64,000 nt of DNA from Desulfobacteraceae bacterium (GCA_011389935.1 JAABTJ010000007.1:56132-120131); one strand, 5' to 3'; shown: positions 42,583-53,849, counted from the first letter of the stretch. Made by a program: numbers and translations. Notes: generated from the sequence alone by a model not told the origin.

Positions 42583-45516
42583 ATGGCAAAACGCAGAGTA
42601 TATGAGCTCGCCAGAGAGTTTAACATGACAAACAGAGAATTGCTCGATAAGCTCGAGGAATACGAGATTCCCGTGAAAAACCACATGAGTTCTCTGGAAG
42701 AAGAAGATATTACAAGGGTCAAGGACGCATTGTTCGGTCGCAAGGAAAAAGCCGCCGACATAGAGGATACCCGCGTCCGGCCCAATATCATTCGCCGCCG
42801 CAGAAAGCCCAAAGCAGAAGAAGTTCAGGTGGAAGAGGCGCCGACACCTGAACCGGCGAAGCCCGAGCCGGAAACAACTCCTGAAACAGAAGTGAAAGCA
42901 ATGCCCGAGGCCGAAGCGCCAACCCCTGAAATGGAAGAACCGGAACCCTCTGCGCCGGAAGACAAAAAAGCCAAAACGAAAAAAACCAGCGGAAAAGGAA
43001 AAACACGCAAAGCGCAACCGGCAAAAATTATTGAACACGCAGCAACCGAAACCGAGGGGATTGAAGATGCAAAGCCGCAGGAAGAGCCGGAACCGGAAAC
43101 AACAGCCGAAGAAACGGCGGCCAGCAGCGAAGAACCGGTAAAAGCAGCGGCGGAACCGGATACCCCGGCCGAAGAAAGAATGGAAACGCAGCCGCCGGCA
43201 GATGAGCAGGCGGTCGAAAAGACGGCGGAGTCGGCACCCGAAGAGCCGTCGGGCCGTCCGGAGGAAAAAGAAACCGCAGAAGCGACGGGAGAACCGGAAA
43301 AAGCGGAAAAACCGACGGAGAAAAAGCCCCCGAAGGCCAAAAAGGTCAAAAAGAAAACAAAGGGGTCGCCTGCCAAAATTATCAGTCTTCCCGAAGTGGG
43401 AGAAACGCCTGTTTCAGAGGCGCCAGAAGGAGAAAAAGCAAGAAAAAAAGCAAAAAAACCCCCTCAAAAAGATACTGCACCCCCGGAAAAAGGGGCGGAC
43501 ATACGATTTGAACCTGCAGCGCCAAAAAAGGAGCCGGAAGAGGCCCGCAGGGGGAAAAAGAAAAAAACGGAAACGCTTCCTTTCGAGGAACAGGTATCAG
43601 AAAAAGCGCCCAAAAGCAAAAAAGGGGCTTTCAAGCGAAAAGAGGTCATCGAGGGGGATGCCCTGTATGACCAGCGTTTCGGCAGGGTGCGCAAGGGGCG
43701 CAAAAAAGGCAAGGCCGCAAGACCGGTAACGGATAAGACCCAGATTACTATTCCCAAGGCCATCAAGCGACGCATCAAGGTGGACGACACCATCGTGCTG
43801 GCCGATCTGGCCAAAAGAATGGGGATCAAGGGGAACGAGCTCATCAAAAAACTCATGGGCATGGATATCATGGTCACCATTAACCAGACCATTGATTTTG
43901 ATACGGCAAGCCTGCTGGCAAGCGAATTCGATTTTGAAGTGGAGCGCGCCTCCTTTGAGGAAGACACCATTATCAAAACCGAGCAGGACACGCCGGAACA
44001 GCTTCAGTTCAGGCCGCCGGTCGTCACGATCATGGGGCACGTGGATCACGGCAAAACATCGCTGCTCGACGTCATTCGCCATGCAAAAGTCGCCGATAGC
44101 GAAGCCGGCGGGATCACACAGCATATCGGGGCCTACCATGTACCCCATGAAAACGGGGATATCGTTTTTCTGGATACGCCCGGGCATGAAGCATTCACGG
44201 CCATGCGGGGCAGAGGCGCCCAGGTGACCGACATCGTCATCCTTGTCGTGGCCGCCGACGACGGCGTGATGCCCCAGACCATCGAGGCCATTGACCACTC
44301 AAAAGCCGCCGGCGTTCCGATCATCGTGGCCATCAACAAGATTGACAAGCCCGGGGCGGAACCCGAACGGATCAAGCGGGAAATTTCTGAAAAAGGACTG
44401 GTTCCCGAAGATTGGGGCGGAGATACGATCTTCGTCGAGGTTTCCGCCAAGGAACAAACCGGTATTGATGAACTCCTTGAAATGATTATTCTGCAGTCGG
44501 AAGTCCTTGAACTCAGGGCCAATCCAAACAAGCGCCCAAGAGGATATGTCATTGAATCGAAGCTTGAAACCGGACGCGGCCCGGTGGCAACGATCCTTGT
44601 GAGCGAAGGAACGCTGAAAACCGGCGAGGCGGTGGTAGCCGGGATGTATTACGGAAAAATCCGCGCCATGTTCAACGACAAGGGGGCCCCCATAAAGCAG
44701 GCCGGCCCCTCCTTCCCCGTCGAAATCATTGGGCTTTCCGGGGTTCCCATGGCGGGCGACGAACTGATCGGCGTGGCCGATGAAAAAGACGCCAAGCACG
44801 TCAGCGAACACCGGATGCAGAAGCAGCGCTCCCTGGATCTGGCCAAAACCAGCCGGATGAGCCTGGACAAGCTGTATGAAAAAATGCTGGAGGGGGAAGT
44901 CAAAGACCTGAACCTGATTATCAAGGCGGATGTACAGGGCTCCATTGAAGCGCTGAAGGATTCGCTGACGCGGCTGTCCACGGATGAGGTAAAAATCAAC
45001 GTCATCCACTCGGCTACGGGGACAATTCATGAATCGGACATTTCACTGGCTGCCGTATCCAACGCCATCATTTTGGGATTCAACGTACGCCCCACCGGCA
45101 AGGTGGCCCAAATGGCCGATGAAGAGAATGTAAATATACGATATTATAATATAATCTATGATGCTATCAAGGAAATCAAGGATGCAATGCTGGGGCTGAT
45201 GGCCTCTACCTATGAAGAGCGGGTTATCGGACGGGCCGAAGTCCGCCAGGTCTTCATGGTTCCCAATGCCGGTGCCATTGCGGGCTGCATGGTGGTCGAC
45301 GGAAAGATCCAGCGCAACCAGTCCGTCCGGATCGTTCGCGACGGAATCGTCGTTCACGACGGCAAAATAGCCTCGCTGAGGCGCTTCAAAGACGACGTCA
45401 AGGAAGTGCATCACAACTACGAATGCGGCATTGGCATCGAAAAATTCAACGATGTCAAAGTAGGGGACATTATCGAATGCTACTACCTTGAGGAAGTCAA
45501 GCCCGTGCTTGAATAA
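42583..45516 (+). CDS. infB: Translation initiation factor IF-2
   Basis: This 977-residue GTPase delivers initiator tRNA. A short N-terminal IF2_N domain ([20 protein letters not shown]) is followed by about 300 residues of Lys/Glu/Pro/Ala low complexity, then a second IF2_N unit and the G domain with [27 protein letters not shown] and [11 protein letters not shown], then domains II-IV. AGGGGG precedes the ATG. The low-complexity linker explains strong antisense and shifted-frame ORFs at 43000-43700. Confidence 0.97.
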   Translation: MAKRRVYELAREFNMTNRELLDKLEEYEIPVKNHMSSLEEEDITRVKDALFGRKEKAADIEDTRVRPNIIRRRRKPKAEEVQVEEAPTPEPAKPEPETTPETEVKAMPEAEAPTPEMEEPEPSAPEDKKAKTKKTSGKGKTRKAQPAKIIEHAATETEGIEDAKPQEEPEPETTAEETAASSEEPVKAAAEPDTPAEERMETQPPADEQAVEKTAESAPEEPSGRPEEKETAEATGEPEKAEKPTEKKPPKAKKVKKKTKGSPAKIISLPEVGETPVSEAPEGEKARKKAKKPPQKDTAPPEKGADIRFEPAAPKKEPEEARRGKKKKTETLPFEEQVSEKAPKSKKGAFKRKEVIEGDALYDQRFGRVRKGRKKGKAARPVTDKTQITIPKAIKRRIKVDDTIVLADLAKRMGIKGNELIKKLMGMDIMVTINQTIDFDTASLLASEFDFEVERASFEEDTIIKTEQDTPEQLQFRPPVVTIMGHVDHGKTSLLDVIRHAKVADSEAGGITQHIGAYHVPHENGDIVFLDTPGHEAFTAMRGRGAQVTDIVILVVAADDGVMPQTIEAIDHSKAAGVPIIVAINKIDKPGAEPERIKREISEKGLVPEDWGGDTIFVEVSAKEQTGIDELLEMIILQSEVLELRANPNKRPRGYVIESKLETGRGPVATILVSEGTLKTGEAVVAGMYYGKIRAMFNDKGAPIKQAGPSFPVEIIGLSGVPMAGDELIGVADEKDAKHVSEHRMQKQRSLDLAKTSRMSLDKLYEKMLEGEVKDLNLIIKADVQGSIEALKDSLTRLSTDEVKINVIHSATGTIHESDISLAAVSNAIILGFNVRPTGKVAQMADEENVNIRYYNIIYDAIKEIKDAMLGLMASTYEERVIGRAEVRQVFMVPNAGAIAGCMVVDGKIQRNQSVRIVRDGIVVHDGKIASLRRFKDDVKEVHHNYECGIGIEKFNDVKVGDIIECYYLEEVKPVLE

Positions 45517-45591
45517 TATGCGAAACTGCGGCGGGCGCCGCCGTACTTCGCCATAATGGCTGTATTTTGCCTGCAAACGGTAAAGAAAACC

Positions 45592-45879
45592 ATGGTAATC
45601 GGTACAGGCACCGTAACATTGAATACGGATCACTGCCGTTCGTTGAAGGAGAAGCGCAAGATCACCAAGTCGATTCTTGCGCGTGTGAAAAACACCTATA
45701 ATGTCAGCATCGCGGAAGTTGACTTGAACGATGTGCACAGCCGCGCTACGATCGGGTTTGCATTTGCGGGAAACGACCGGCGGAAAATCAACTCGAAAAT
45801 AGATAAAATGATTGAATTTATAGAAAATTTATCGCTTGCAGAAATCATCGACGCGCAAGTGGAGATCCTGATATTATGA
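45592..45879 (+). CDS. ylxP: DUF503 family protein YlxP
   Basis: This 95-residue protein matches the DUF503/YlxP family (CRSLKEKRKITKSILARVKN, YNVSIAEVDLNDVHSRATIG). Its molecular role is unknown, though it is found between infB and rbfA in many bacteria, suggesting ribosome assembly. I start at the ATG at 45592, which gives the normal family length; an ATG at 45556 adds 12 residues. It overlaps rbfA by 4 nt. Confidence 0.88.
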   Translation: MVIGTGTVTLNTDHCRSLKEKRKITKSILARVKNTYNVSIAEVDLNDVHSRATIGFAFAGNDRRKINSKIDKMIEFIENLSLAEIIDAQVEILIL

Positions 45880-46247
45880 AACCCTATACAAGAGCGGAAA
45901 GGGTCGGCGGCCTGATACAATCCGCCCTTTTCGACATTTTATTGAAATCCATAAAAGATCCCCGGCTTGATCCGGTCACCATCACCGGCGTCAAAATGAC
46001 GAAAGACCTGAAACTGGCCAGGGTCTATTTTGCCTCCTCCGACGATCCGAAAGATGCTGCCGCGGGCTTTAAAAAGGCGCACGGGTTTATCAAAAAGACG
46101 CTTGCGAAGGAACTCGATTTGCGATATATGCCGGAACTCCAGTTTCTATATGATGAATCCATCGATTACGCGGTGCACATGACTACGGTTTTGGAGCAAA
46201 TAAAAAAAGAAAATGGAACAGATCCTCGATCAACTGACAAAGAGTAG
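45876..46247 (+). CDS. rbfA: Ribosome-binding factor A
   Basis: This 123-residue KH-fold 30S maturation factor has the family sequence (YTRAERVGGLIQSALFDILL, VTITGVKMTKDLKLARVYF, LAKELDLRYMPELQFLYDES). Its ATG overlaps the ylxP stop (ATGA) and its 3' end overlaps nrnA by 35 nt, so translation is likely coupled through this run. Confidence 0.96.
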   Translation: MKPYTRAERVGGLIQSALFDILLKSIKDPRLDPVTITGVKMTKDLKLARVYFASSDDPKDAAAGFKKAHGFIKKTLAKELDLRYMPELQFLYDESIDYAVHMTTVLEQIKKENGTDPRSTDKE

Positions 46248-47187
46248 GCAGATACTGCTGGCTTCGCATATCAACCCCGACGGAGATGCCATCGGGTCAA
46301 TGCTGGGCCTCGGCCTGGCGCTTGAGACGATAAAAAAGAAGGTGCAGCTTTTCAACCAGAGTGCCATGCCCGCTGTTTATCAGTTTTTGCCGTCCATACA
46401 CAGGATCAAGCAGGATCCCGGGGATATCGCATCCTATGACACGGCGGTGATTCTGGACTGCTCCGATCTGCAACGGATCGGTGACCATGCGGAAGCGGTC
46501 AGCCGAATCCCCAAAGTAATCAATATTGACCACCATGTGACCAATACGCGCTTCGGCAATTACCAGCTCATTGATGCAAATGCGTCCTCCACCGCGGAAA
46601 TCATCTACCGGTTGATCCGGGAACTGAAACTGCCGGTTACCATGGCCATGGCCTACGCCATTTACACGGGAATTATGGCGGATACGGGCTCTTTCCGGTT
46701 TTCGAACACCACGCAGGAAGCATTCCGGATCAGCCATGAAATGGTTGCGGCGGGAGCGGATCCCCACGCGGTGGCGCACCATGTTTATGAAACCATGTCC
46801 TTAAACCGGATCAAGCTCCTGACGATGCTGTTTGACACGATTGAGCTATCGGAGGACGGCGCCTTTTCGATCATGACCCTGACCCAGAACATGCTCAATG
46901 CCTCCGGTACCGAGATTGCCGATGTGAACGGCTTGATCAATTACGCCAAGCGGATTGAAAGCGTCAAGGTGGCAGCGCTTTTGTATGAAAGAAAGAACGG
47001 CAAAAAAGCCGGAAGCGCCGGAAGTCATTACCATGTCAGCCTGCGCTCCGACGGATCCGTCAATGTTTCCAACATTGCCGCATCCTTCGGCGGCGGGGGG
47101 CACATCTCCGCAGCGGGTTTCGACGTTTACACCACGCTGCCGGAATTGAAAAAAAAATTATTCTCATTGTCAAGCCGCCTTCGGTAG
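46213..47187 (+). CDS. nrnA: DHH-family oligoribonuclease/pAp phosphatase NrnA
   Basis: This 324-residue phosphodiesterase degrades very short RNAs and dephosphorylates pAp. DHH motifs are visible: SHINPDGDAIGSM (I), VILDCSDLQRIG (II), VINIDHHVTNTRFG (III, DHH) and GIMADTGSFRFSNT (IV). The C-terminal DHHA1 domain ends with AASFGGGGHISAAGF. pAp is a by-product of sulfate-linked chemistry in some organisms, but here the gene is in its usual position before truB. Confidence 0.93.
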   Translation: MEQILDQLTKSRQILLASHINPDGDAIGSMLGLGLALETIKKKVQLFNQSAMPAVYQFLPSIHRIKQDPGDIASYDTAVILDCSDLQRIGDHAEAVSRIPKVINIDHHVTNTRFGNYQLIDANASSTAEIIYRLIRELKLPVTMAMAYAIYTGIMADTGSFRFSNTTQEAFRISHEMVAAGADPHAVAHHVYETMSLNRIKLLTMLFDTIELSEDGAFSIMTLTQNMLNASGTEIADVNGLINYAKRIESVKVAALLYERKNGKKAGSAGSHYHVSLRSDGSVNVSNIAASFGGGGHISAAGFDVYTTLPELKKKLFSLSSRLR

Positions 47188-47207
47188 CCTGCGGACAAAC
47201 CGTTTTT

Positions 47208-48143
47208 ATGAACAAACAGACGATATCCGATACCGGCAATGTTTTTCCCGATGGCGTAATCATAGTGGATAAGCCCGCAGATATGAGTTCTGCGGCGGTC
47301 GTCAGGCGGATAAAACGCCTGGCGGGAATAAAAAAAGTCGGGCATGCAGGCACCCTCGACCCCTTCGCCACGGGTGTGCTGGTATGCCCCATCAACAGGG
47401 GGACGAGGCTTTCTCAATTTTTCCTGCAGGGACGGAAAAAATATGCCGCCACCCTGAGGCTGGGAACCACAACCGATACCCAGGACCATACCGGAACGGT
47501 GATCTCCGAAAAACCGGCGGGAAACCTGTCCGAAAAAACCATTAACCGGGTTTTCTCGCAATTTTTGGGGGATATCGAGCAGGTCCCGCCGGCATACTCG
47601 GCATTGAAACATAACGGCGTGCCATTGTACCGGCATGCCAGAAACGGTCATTTTATACAGAAGCCCGCCCGAACGGTGCATATTTCAGATATTGACATCC
47701 GGGGAATACGCCTGCCGGATATCGATTTCGAAGTGCATTGCACCGGGGGCACCTATATCCGGACGCTATGCGCGGATATCGGCGAAATCCTGGGTTGCGG
47801 CGGGCACCTCAGAAAGCTTGACCGTATTGAAAGCAGCGGCTTTCGCCGTGAGGAGGTGGTTTCCTTGGAAAGGCTGGAACAGGCGGAACAACTGGAAGAA
47901 TTTGTCATTCCCATGGCCGACGCGTTACGGGCAATGCCCGCTTGCACGGCGGACCAACGCCTGGCGGAAAAAATCAGGCATGGACGGGGGCTTACGGCCG
48001 ACGATTTTCCCGATTGCGAAAAATCGATGCCGAGGGCGTCTTACGTCAAGATCACGGCGCCGGACAACCGGCTGCTTACCGTCATCCATGTCGCTGAAAA
48101 TAAAATTGATTATAAGTACTGTTGCGTATTTCATTATCACTGA
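47208..48143 (+). CDS. truB: tRNA pseudouridine(55) synthase TruB
   Basis: Makes pseudouridine 55 in the T loop of tRNAs. The 311-residue enzyme shows GVIIVDKPADMSSAAVVRRI, the catalytic Asp region KKVGHAGTLDPFATGVLVC, QVPPAYSALKHNGVPLY and CTGGTYIRTLCADIGE, followed by a small PUA-like end. It lies between nrnA and rpsO. Confidence 0.96.
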   Translation: MNKQTISDTGNVFPDGVIIVDKPADMSSAAVVRRIKRLAGIKKVGHAGTLDPFATGVLVCPINRGTRLSQFFLQGRKKYAATLRLGTTTDTQDHTGTVISEKPAGNLSEKTINRVFSQFLGDIEQVPPAYSALKHNGVPLYRHARNGHFIQKPARTVHISDIDIRGIRLPDIDFEVHCTGGTYIRTLCADIGEILGCGGHLRKLDRIESSGFRREEVVSLERLEQAEQLEEFVIPMADALRAMPACTADQRLAEKIRHGRGLTADDFPDCEKSMPRASYVKITAPDNRLLTVIHVAENKIDYKYCCVFHYH

Positions 48144-48202
48144 GATCTGTGATATGGTAGTTTGAAAACAAAACAATGATTGTATGGATACAGGAGGAAG
48201 AA

Positions 48203-48472
48203 GTGAACATAACGGAAAGCAGGAAAAACGAAATCATCGAAAGCTTTAAGATTCACGACACCGACACCGGATCCCCGGAGGTACAGATCGCGCTGCTGAC
48301 AGAGCGCATCACCAACCTGACGGAACATCTGAAAACCCACAAAAAAGACCACCATTCCAGGCGCGGCCTGCTCATGATGGTCGGAAAGCGCCGGCGTCTC
48401 CTGACCTACGTAAAAAGCAAGGATCCGGCACGCTACCGGAATATTATTTCACAACTCGGGATACGCAAATAA
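48203..48472 (+). CDS. rpsO: 30S ribosomal protein S15
   Basis: This 89-residue protein has the full family pattern ([60 protein letters not shown]). The start is GTG at 48203, 5 nt after AGGAGG, giving the standard length. It is paired with pnp as in many bacteria. Confidence 0.96.
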   Translation: MNITESRKNEIIESFKIHDTDTGSPEVQIALLTERITNLTEHLKTHKKDHHSRRGLLMMVGKRRRLLTYVKSKDPARYRNIISQLGIRK

Positions 48473-48616
48473 CGGTGCGTTGTTTGGTACCCGCGCACCA
48501 CCAGAAAACGCAAAAACCTTAAAACACCAACAAAAAGTGCAACCGCTGATTTTTGAGTTTATTATTGAGATCGATACGAAATTTGAGGAAACGGGTTGTG
48601 AACAGGAGCAGAAAAT

Positions 48617-50842
48617 ATGGAAATTGTATTTAAAACCATCATCGGCGACGAGACGCTGAGCATCCAGGCCGGTAAGCTGGCCAAGCAGGCCGCCGGTGCG
48701 GTCGTTGTACAGTATGGTGAAACGATCGTGCTGGTAACCGTTTCTTCGGCGGACGAACCCAATCCGAACGCGTCCTTTTTGCCTTTAAGCGTTGACTATC
48801 AGGAAAAAATCTATGCTGCGGGGCGCATTCCCGGGAACTATTTCCGCCGTGAAATCGGACGCCCCAGTGAAAAGGAAACGCTTACCGCAAGGTTGACGGA
48901 CAGGCCGATACGTCCGCTGTTCCCCAAGGGGTACAACTACGAAATTCAGGTGATCGCCACGGTGCTTTCCATGGACAAGGTCCACGAACCGGACATTCTC
49001 GCCATGATCGGCACATCGGCGGCACTGGAAATATCCGAAATCCCCTTTGCCGGACCGATTGCCAGCGTTCGCGTGGGACGCATCAACGGCGAACTCATTG
49101 CCAACCCGACCATTGAGCAAACCGAAAGCTCCGATATCAATCTCATCGTGGCAGGTTCCAGAACGGGCATTATCATGGTGGAAGGCGGCAGTGAATTCGC
49201 ATCGGAAGCCGATATGATCGAAGCCATCTTTTTCGCGCACCAGCAGATGCAGCCCATCATCGATATCCAGGAAAAACTCAAAAACAGCATCGGGAAGCCC
49301 AAGCGCGAATTTGCCGCCCCGGAAAAGGACGTTGAACTCGTTGAAAAAGTGGAAGGGCTTGCGCGGGATAAAATCATTTCCGCCCTGGGCGTTTTGGAAA
49401 AAATCGAGCGGCGCGGCGCCCTGTCCGAAGCGAAACAAGAGGTCAAGACAGCGCTGGCCGAAGCATATGAGGATCGCGGGGGGGAGATTTCAGAGATTTT
49501 CAACGATCTTGTGAAATCCATCTCGAGAAATATGATCGTCACCGAGCAGCGCAGAATAGACAACCGGAAACTGGACGAGATTCGCCCCGTATCCTGCGAA
49601 ACGTCAATACTGCCGCGCGTTCACGGCAGCGCCCTGTTCACCCGCGGCGAAACCCAGGTGCTTTCAGCGCTGACGTTGGGATCAACCAACGACGAACAGC
49701 GGATTGAAACATTGATCGGGGATGAAACTTCGGCCTTTATGCTCCATTACAACTTCCCCCCCTATTCCGTAGGCGAGGTCAAACGTTTCATGGGGCCGAG
49801 CCGGCGGGACATCGGACATGGTGCGCTTGCAAAACGTGCCCTTGAAAGGGTTCTCCCGGAAAAAGAGGCCTTTGATTATACCATCCGACTGGTTGCCGAA
49901 GTGCTCGAATCCAACGGCTCTTCATCCATGGCAACAGTATGCGCCTCCTCCATGGCGCTCATGGACGGCGGCGTTCCCGTCAAAGCCCCGGTATCCGGCA
50001 TCGCAATGGGCCTGATCGCCGAAAACGATCAAACATTCATTCTCTCGGACATTCTGGGGGATGAAGATCATTTCGGGGACATGGACTTCAAGGTAACGGG
50101 CACCAAAAACGGCATAACCGCCCTTCAAATGGACATCAAGATCAGGGAGCTTTCCCGGGACATCATGGAAAAGGCGCTTTCCCAGGCAAAAGCCGGCAGG
50201 CTCCACATTCTTGAAAAGATGGAAGAAACCATCAGCGCACACAGGGAGACGCTTTCCCCCTATGCGCCCATCGTGGTTACCGTCAAGATCAACCCGGAAC
50301 GCATCGGTGAAATCATCGGCCCCGGCGGCAAAAATATCCGGGCGCTTCAAACCGAAACCAACACCCAGATATCCATCGACGACACGGGCACCGTAAAAAT
50401 TGCCGCTTTCTCGCAGGAAGAGGCGGCAAAAGCGGAGCAAATGGTGATAGATATCGGGTCCGATCCGGAAATCGGCGCTGTTTTTGAGGGCACCGTTGTT
50501 CGAACCACCGATTTCGGCGCCTTTGTTCAGATCAAGCCGAAAACAGAAGGTCTTGTCCATATCTCCGAATTGGCCCACTACCGGGTTAAAAGTGTCACGG
50601 ATGTGATCAAGGAAGGGGAGAAGCTGACCGTAAAGGTGATCGATATATCCAGGGACGGGAAAATCCGCCTGAGCCACAAGGCGACCTTGGAGGCGCCGGA
50701 AGGCACCGATGCAAAGGAATCCGGAGGTGGTGAAAACCGGGGCGGCGGACGCGGCCCACGGCCCGGAGGCGGCGGAAACAGCAGGAACAGGGACAGCCGA
50801 AGCCGGAATCCGAAAGACAGCCGGAAACCGTCTGGCGAATAG
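48617..50842 (+). CDS. pnp: Polyribonucleotide nucleotidyltransferase (PNPase)
   Basis: This 741-residue 3'-5' phosphorolytic RNA exonuclease has two RNase PH domains ([40 protein letters not shown]), an all-helical linker, a KH domain ([20 protein letters not shown]) and an S1 domain ([20 protein letters not shown]). A Gly/Arg/Asn-rich tail follows. AGGAG precedes the ATG. The 144-nt gap after rpsO contains GGTGCG/CGCACC arms (48474-48499), a possible target for the autoregulation known in E. coli. Confidence 0.97.
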   Translation: MEIVFKTIIGDETLSIQAGKLAKQAAGAVVVQYGETIVLVTVSSADEPNPNASFLPLSVDYQEKIYAAGRIPGNYFRREIGRPSEKETLTARLTDRPIRPLFPKGYNYEIQVIATVLSMDKVHEPDILAMIGTSAALEISEIPFAGPIASVRVGRINGELIANPTIEQTESSDINLIVAGSRTGIIMVEGGSEFASEADMIEAIFFAHQQMQPIIDIQEKLKNSIGKPKREFAAPEKDVELVEKVEGLARDKIISALGVLEKIERRGALSEAKQEVKTALAEAYEDRGGEISEIFNDLVKSISRNMIVTEQRRIDNRKLDEIRPVSCETSILPRVHGSALFTRGETQVLSALTLGSTNDEQRIETLIGDETSAFMLHYNFPPYSVGEVKRFMGPSRRDIGHGALAKRALERVLPEKEAFDYTIRLVAEVLESNGSSSMATVCASSMALMDGGVPVKAPVSGIAMGLIAENDQTFILSDILGDEDHFGDMDFKVTGTKNGITALQMDIKIRELSRDIMEKALSQAKAGRLHILEKMEETISAHRETLSPYAPIVVTVKINPERIGEIIGPGGKNIRALQTETNTQISIDDTGTVKIAAFSQEEAAKAEQMVIDIGSDPEIGAVFEGTVVRTTDFGAFVQIKPKTEGLVHISELAHYRVKSVTDVIKEGEKLTVKVIDISRDGKIRLSHKATLEAPEGTDAKESGGGENRGGGRGPRPGGGGNSRNRDSRSRNPKDSRKPSGE

Positions 50843-50853
50843 CAAAATCCATT

Positions 50854-50886
50854 ACCGGCGCAGACGGATTCGTCTGGCCGGTTTTG
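50854..50886 (+). terminator. Terminator after pnp
   Basis: ACCGGC-g-CAGACG and CGTCTG-GCCGGT form a 12-bp stem with one bulge and a GATT loop, followed by TTTGCACCTTTTC. It lies 11 nt after the pnp stop and closes the rimP-to-pnp run. Confidence 0.65.
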
Positions 50887-50947
50887 CACCTTTTCTTTGC
50901 CTTGGGCCCGAAACAGTTAACCCCTGTAATCGCTGAAGATCCCTCAG

Positions 50948-51406
50948 ATGCCGGAAAATACAGTCATCCAATGCCGACGCGTCCGGCCGGAGCAGGATGC
51001 GGATATTGAACTGCCTCGTTACATGACGCCCCATTCCGCGGGCATGGATATCTGCGCGGCAGTCGAAGAAGCCGTAATCCTGGATCCCGGAGAAATCCAT
51101 CTCATCCCGACGGGTATCGCCATCAGCCTTCCCGACGGATTCGAGGCCCAGATCCGCCCCCGCAGCGGACTTGCCGCAAAGCACGGCATCGGGCTGATCA
51201 ACTCCCCGGGCACCATAGACGCTGATTATCGGGGGGAGATCCGCATCCCCCTGATCAACCTCGGCAAAACCGCCTTTACCTGCAGCCGGGGCGACCGGAT
51301 CGCCCAGATGGTGGTCAACCGGATCTGCAGGATCCATCTGGAACTTGTCGATGAGCTGGACATATCGGATCGCAACGAAGGCGGATTCGGACACACGGGC
51401 GTATGA
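50948..51406 (+). CDS. dut: Deoxyuridine 5'-triphosphate nucleotidohydrolase (dUTPase)
   Basis: Hydrolyses dUTP to dUMP, preventing uracil in DNA. The 152-residue trimeric dUTPase shows all five motifs: [31 protein letters not shown] and [10 protein letters not shown]. It overlaps the next gene by 4 nt. Confidence 0.96.
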   Translation: MPENTVIQCRRVRPEQDADIELPRYMTPHSAGMDICAAVEEAVILDPGEIHLIPTGIAISLPDGFEAQIRPRSGLAAKHGIGLINSPGTIDADYRGEIRIPLINLGKTAFTCSRGDRIAQMVVNRICRIHLELVDELDISDRNEGGFGHTGV

Positions 51407-52215
51407 AAGATTCGACGGATTGCCCCCTTCTCCAGAACCAGAGCCCCTGCATATGCATGCTTGCCAGCGGCAGCAGGGGAAACAGCATTTACGTTTCCTC
51501 GGGCAGCACTTCCGTGCTTTTTGATGCCGGACTTTCAGGCATTGAAATTGAACGGCGCATGAAGCAGCGGGGCCTTGACCCGCAAACGCTGGATGCCATT
51601 GTCGTATCCCATGAACACGGGGATCATATCCGGGGCGTTGGCGTGCTTGCCCGCCGGTTCAGCCTGCCCGTCCATATCGCACCGGAAACATTTACTGCCG
51701 CGCAAGCAGCCATCGGAACCGTGCAAACCATCTGCCGGTTTGCATGCGGCACACCCTTTCAAATCAATGACCTTGAAATTCATCCGTTCTCCGTATCCCA
51801 TGATGCGGCTTCACCGGCCGGATTCACCATCCGCGCCGGATGCGCCAAAATCGCCATTGCAACGGACCTGGGGATTGCCCCGGGAATGGTCCGGCAGCAC
51901 CTGAAAGACTGTACGCACCTCGTTCTCGAAGCCAACCATGATCCGGTAATGCTCGAAAAGGGCCCGTATCAATGGTCCACCAAGCAGCGGATAAAAGGGC
52001 GTACCGGGCACCTGTCCAATGAATCGGCCAGGGAACTGCTCATGGACATTATTCATGAAGGACTTGAACAGGTCATCCTGGCTCATATCAGCGAAACCAA
52101 CAACACCTATGAAAAAGCGCTGAGCGTGGTCGCGGAACGATGCGGCCGGTATCCGGCCCGGTTTTCCGTGGCCTTCCAGGATGTTTGCGGAGAAGCGCTT
52201 CCCTTTGATCTGTAA
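51403..52215 (+). CDS. Metallo-beta-lactamase-fold hydrolase (YycJ/WalJ-like)
   Basis: This 270-residue metallohydrolase has the metal motif [10 protein letters not shown] (HxHxDH), plus downstream ATDLG and [10 protein letters not shown], which fit the YycJ/WalJ branch of 5'-exonuclease-like or tRNA-processing relatives. It begins with a short Cys-containing stretch, then [20 protein letters not shown]. Its ATG overlaps the dut stop. The substrate is not known. Confidence 0.9.
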   Translation: MKDSTDCPLLQNQSPCICMLASGSRGNSIYVSSGSTSVLFDAGLSGIEIERRMKQRGLDPQTLDAIVVSHEHGDHIRGVGVLARRFSLPVHIAPETFTAAQAAIGTVQTICRFACGTPFQINDLEIHPFSVSHDAASPAGFTIRAGCAKIAIATDLGIAPGMVRQHLKDCTHLVLEANHDPVMLEKGPYQWSTKQRIKGRTGHLSNESARELLMDIIHEGLEQVILAHISETNNTYEKALSVVAERCGRYPARFSVAFQDVCGEALPFDL

Positions 52216-52253
52216 CGCATGAAAACCACAAAAACAGCGCCTGTGAGGCATTT

Positions 52254-52679
52254 ATGAACGACGACGTATACACCTCCGACAATATTCTCGTGGAAACGAT
52301 TGCGCTCGATGACAACATCACTTTAAAATTATTCGATGATTCTACACGGCTGCCGAATGACAACTGGCAGGTTACCCTGACGGCCCGCCTTGAAATACCG
52401 GTGGAGACGCTCTACCGGACCGAACCGGCCGATCTGCCGCGGCCGGAGGAACTCCGCGCCGCCCTTGGCGATCCCCTGGTATATGAGCACAAAAATGTAC
52501 GGCAGTTTGTTCCCGCCAAAGAAAAGCAGGCCCTGCTGGAATCGCTCATTGCCATCTTTAAAGCAAAAGTATTTCCATATATCGCCCGGCCCGATTTCCA
52601 CGTCAATTATGCGGCCGTTACCTACCGGGAGCACGCAAAACGCAAAACATGGTATCCTGATGATCCCAAGGGCTCCTGA
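52254..52679 (+). CDS. Conserved-looking hypothetical protein (141 aa)
   Basis: I do not recognise a family. The 141-residue protein is mixed alpha/beta, acidic at the N-terminus (MNDDVYTSDNILVETIALDD) and ends in TYREHAKRKTWYPDDPKGS. No signal, membrane helix or cysteine cluster is seen. GAGG lies 5 nt before the ATG, and codon use resembles its neighbours. It lies between the MBL-fold gene (38 nt upstream) and the thiamine promoter, so it is probably the last gene of the dut operon. Confidence 0.7.
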   Translation: MNDDVYTSDNILVETIALDDNITLKLFDDSTRLPNDNWQVTLTARLEIPVETLYRTEPADLPRPEELRAALGDPLVYEHKNVRQFVPAKEKQALLESLIAIFKAKVFPYIARPDFHVNYAAVTYREHAKRKTWYPDDPKGS

Positions 52680-52727
52680 GTCCGCAGCTTACGGATTGTT
52701 CTTCTGAGGGTCTGTTGCCATCTTTTC

Positions 52728-52756
52728 TTGACACGGAGGCAACAGGGCAATACAGT
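52728..52756 (+). promoter_or_regulatory. Promoter of the thiamine operon
   Basis: TTGACA (52728-52733), 17 nt and TACAGT (52751-52756) lie 25 nt before the TPP riboswitch. The position fits transcription into the aptamer. Confidence 0.6.
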
Positions 52757-52780
52757 ATGTAATACAAAAAATGGATGAGT

Positions 52781-52880
52781 CTTCGTTAGGGGTGCCGGTA
52801 AACCGGCTGAGAATTCGTTTTGCAGCGAATAACCCTTTCACCTGATCAGGATAATGCCTGCGTAGGGAAACGTGTAGTAA
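52781..52880 (+). ncRNA. TPP riboswitch (THI element)
   Basis: The conserved THI-box blocks are present in order: TTAGGGGTGCC, GGCTGAGA, ACCCTTTCACCTGATCAGG and ATAATGCCTGCGTAGGGAA. It would bind thiamine pyrophosphate and, through the terminator just downstream, shut off thi4-thiC. Confidence 0.95.
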
Positions 52881-52892
52881 GGATCGAACTTC

Positions 52893-52931
52893 AAAAAGCC
52901 GTTTCTCCTGCCGGGAGAAACGGCTTTTTTT
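52893..52931 (+). terminator. Riboswitch-controlled terminator
   Basis: AAAAGCCGTTTCTCC and GGGAGAAACGGCTTTTTTT form a long stem with a 4-nt loop and a T run, immediately after the TPP aptamer and before thi4. It is the likely expression platform, giving control by premature termination. Confidence 0.9.
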
Positions 52932-52997
52932 ATCAGATCGTCATTTTATCAACGTATCAATAACCAGTTTATCAGTCACAAAACCGGGAGGATATCA

Positions 52998-53771
52998 ATG
53001 GCTCTTGACGAAATCATCATTTCACGCGCAATTATAGACCGGTACTATGAGAAACTCACATCCTGCCTGTCATCGGATGTGGCAATCGTGGGGGGCGGTC
53101 CATCAGGCCTTGTGGCGGGCTATTTCCTGGCAAAAGCAGGGAAAAAAGTCGCGCTTTTCGAACGCAAGCTCTCCGTGGGCGGAGGCATGTGGGGGGGCGG
53201 CATGCTGTTCAATGAAATCGTCGTCCAGGAGGAAGCCCTGAGGATTCTTGATATTTTCGGGGTGCGCTGCAAGCAATACGATGACCATCACTATACGGCG
53301 GATGCCATCGAAACCGTCGCCACCATCACCGGGATGGCTGTCCGGACGGGGCTTACCATTTTCAACTGCATCAGCGTGGAAGATGTCATGATGCGCCAGG
53401 ACAAGGTCGAAGGGCTGGTGATCAACTGGTCGCCGGTGGAAATGGCCGGCCTTCACGTTGATCCGTTGACCGTTCGCGCGGCGTATACCATCGACACCAC
53501 CGGTCATGACACGGAGGTGGTGAAGGTGGTGGCAAGAAAAATGGCCGGCACCCTTGATACCCCGACAGGAGGCATCGGCGGAGAAAAATCCATGTGGGCC
53601 GAACGGGCGGAATCCGATACCCTGAAAAACACCAGGGAAATCTATCCGGGCCTTTACGTGGCGGGCATGGCCGCCAATGCGACGGCCGGGGGGCCCCGCA
53701 TGGGGCCCATCTTCGGGGGGATGCTCCTGTCCGGGGAAAAGGTCGCCGGGGAATTGATCCAGCGCTTGTAG
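52998..53771 (+). CDS. thi4: Sulfide-dependent thiazole synthase (Thi4 family)
   Basis: This 257-residue enzyme makes the thiazole part of thiamine from NAD and glycine. It has a Rossmann FAD/NAD loop ([20 protein letters not shown]) and Thi4 stretches [17 protein letters not shown] and [14 protein letters not shown]. In the last stretch the sacrificial Cys of yeast Thi4 is absent, as in archaeal enzymes that use free sulfide catalytically. This suits a sulfide-producing cell. GGGAGG precedes the ATG. It is followed by thiC under the same TPP riboswitch. Confidence 0.93.
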   Translation: MALDEIIISRAIIDRYYEKLTSCLSSDVAIVGGGPSGLVAGYFLAKAGKKVALFERKLSVGGGMWGGGMLFNEIVVQEEALRILDIFGVRCKQYDDHHYTADAIETVATITGMAVRTGLTIFNCISVEDVMMRQDKVEGLVINWSPVEMAGLHVDPLTVRAAYTIDTTGHDTEVVKVVARKMAGTLDTPTGGIGGEKSMWAERAESDTLKNTREIYPGLYVAGMAANATAGGPRMGPIFGGMLLSGEKVAGELIQRL

Positions 53772-53849
53772 AAGATGAAAAACAATTCGCGCTTGAATTT
53801 TTCAAGCCATCGTGATTTCTTTAACCTGAAAAACAGAGGAAAAACCATC

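Noticed and set aside
42825..43991. Ser/Ala-rich and Lys/Arg-rich ORFs overlapping infB
   Set aside because: Produced by the low-complexity IF-2 linker read in other frames.
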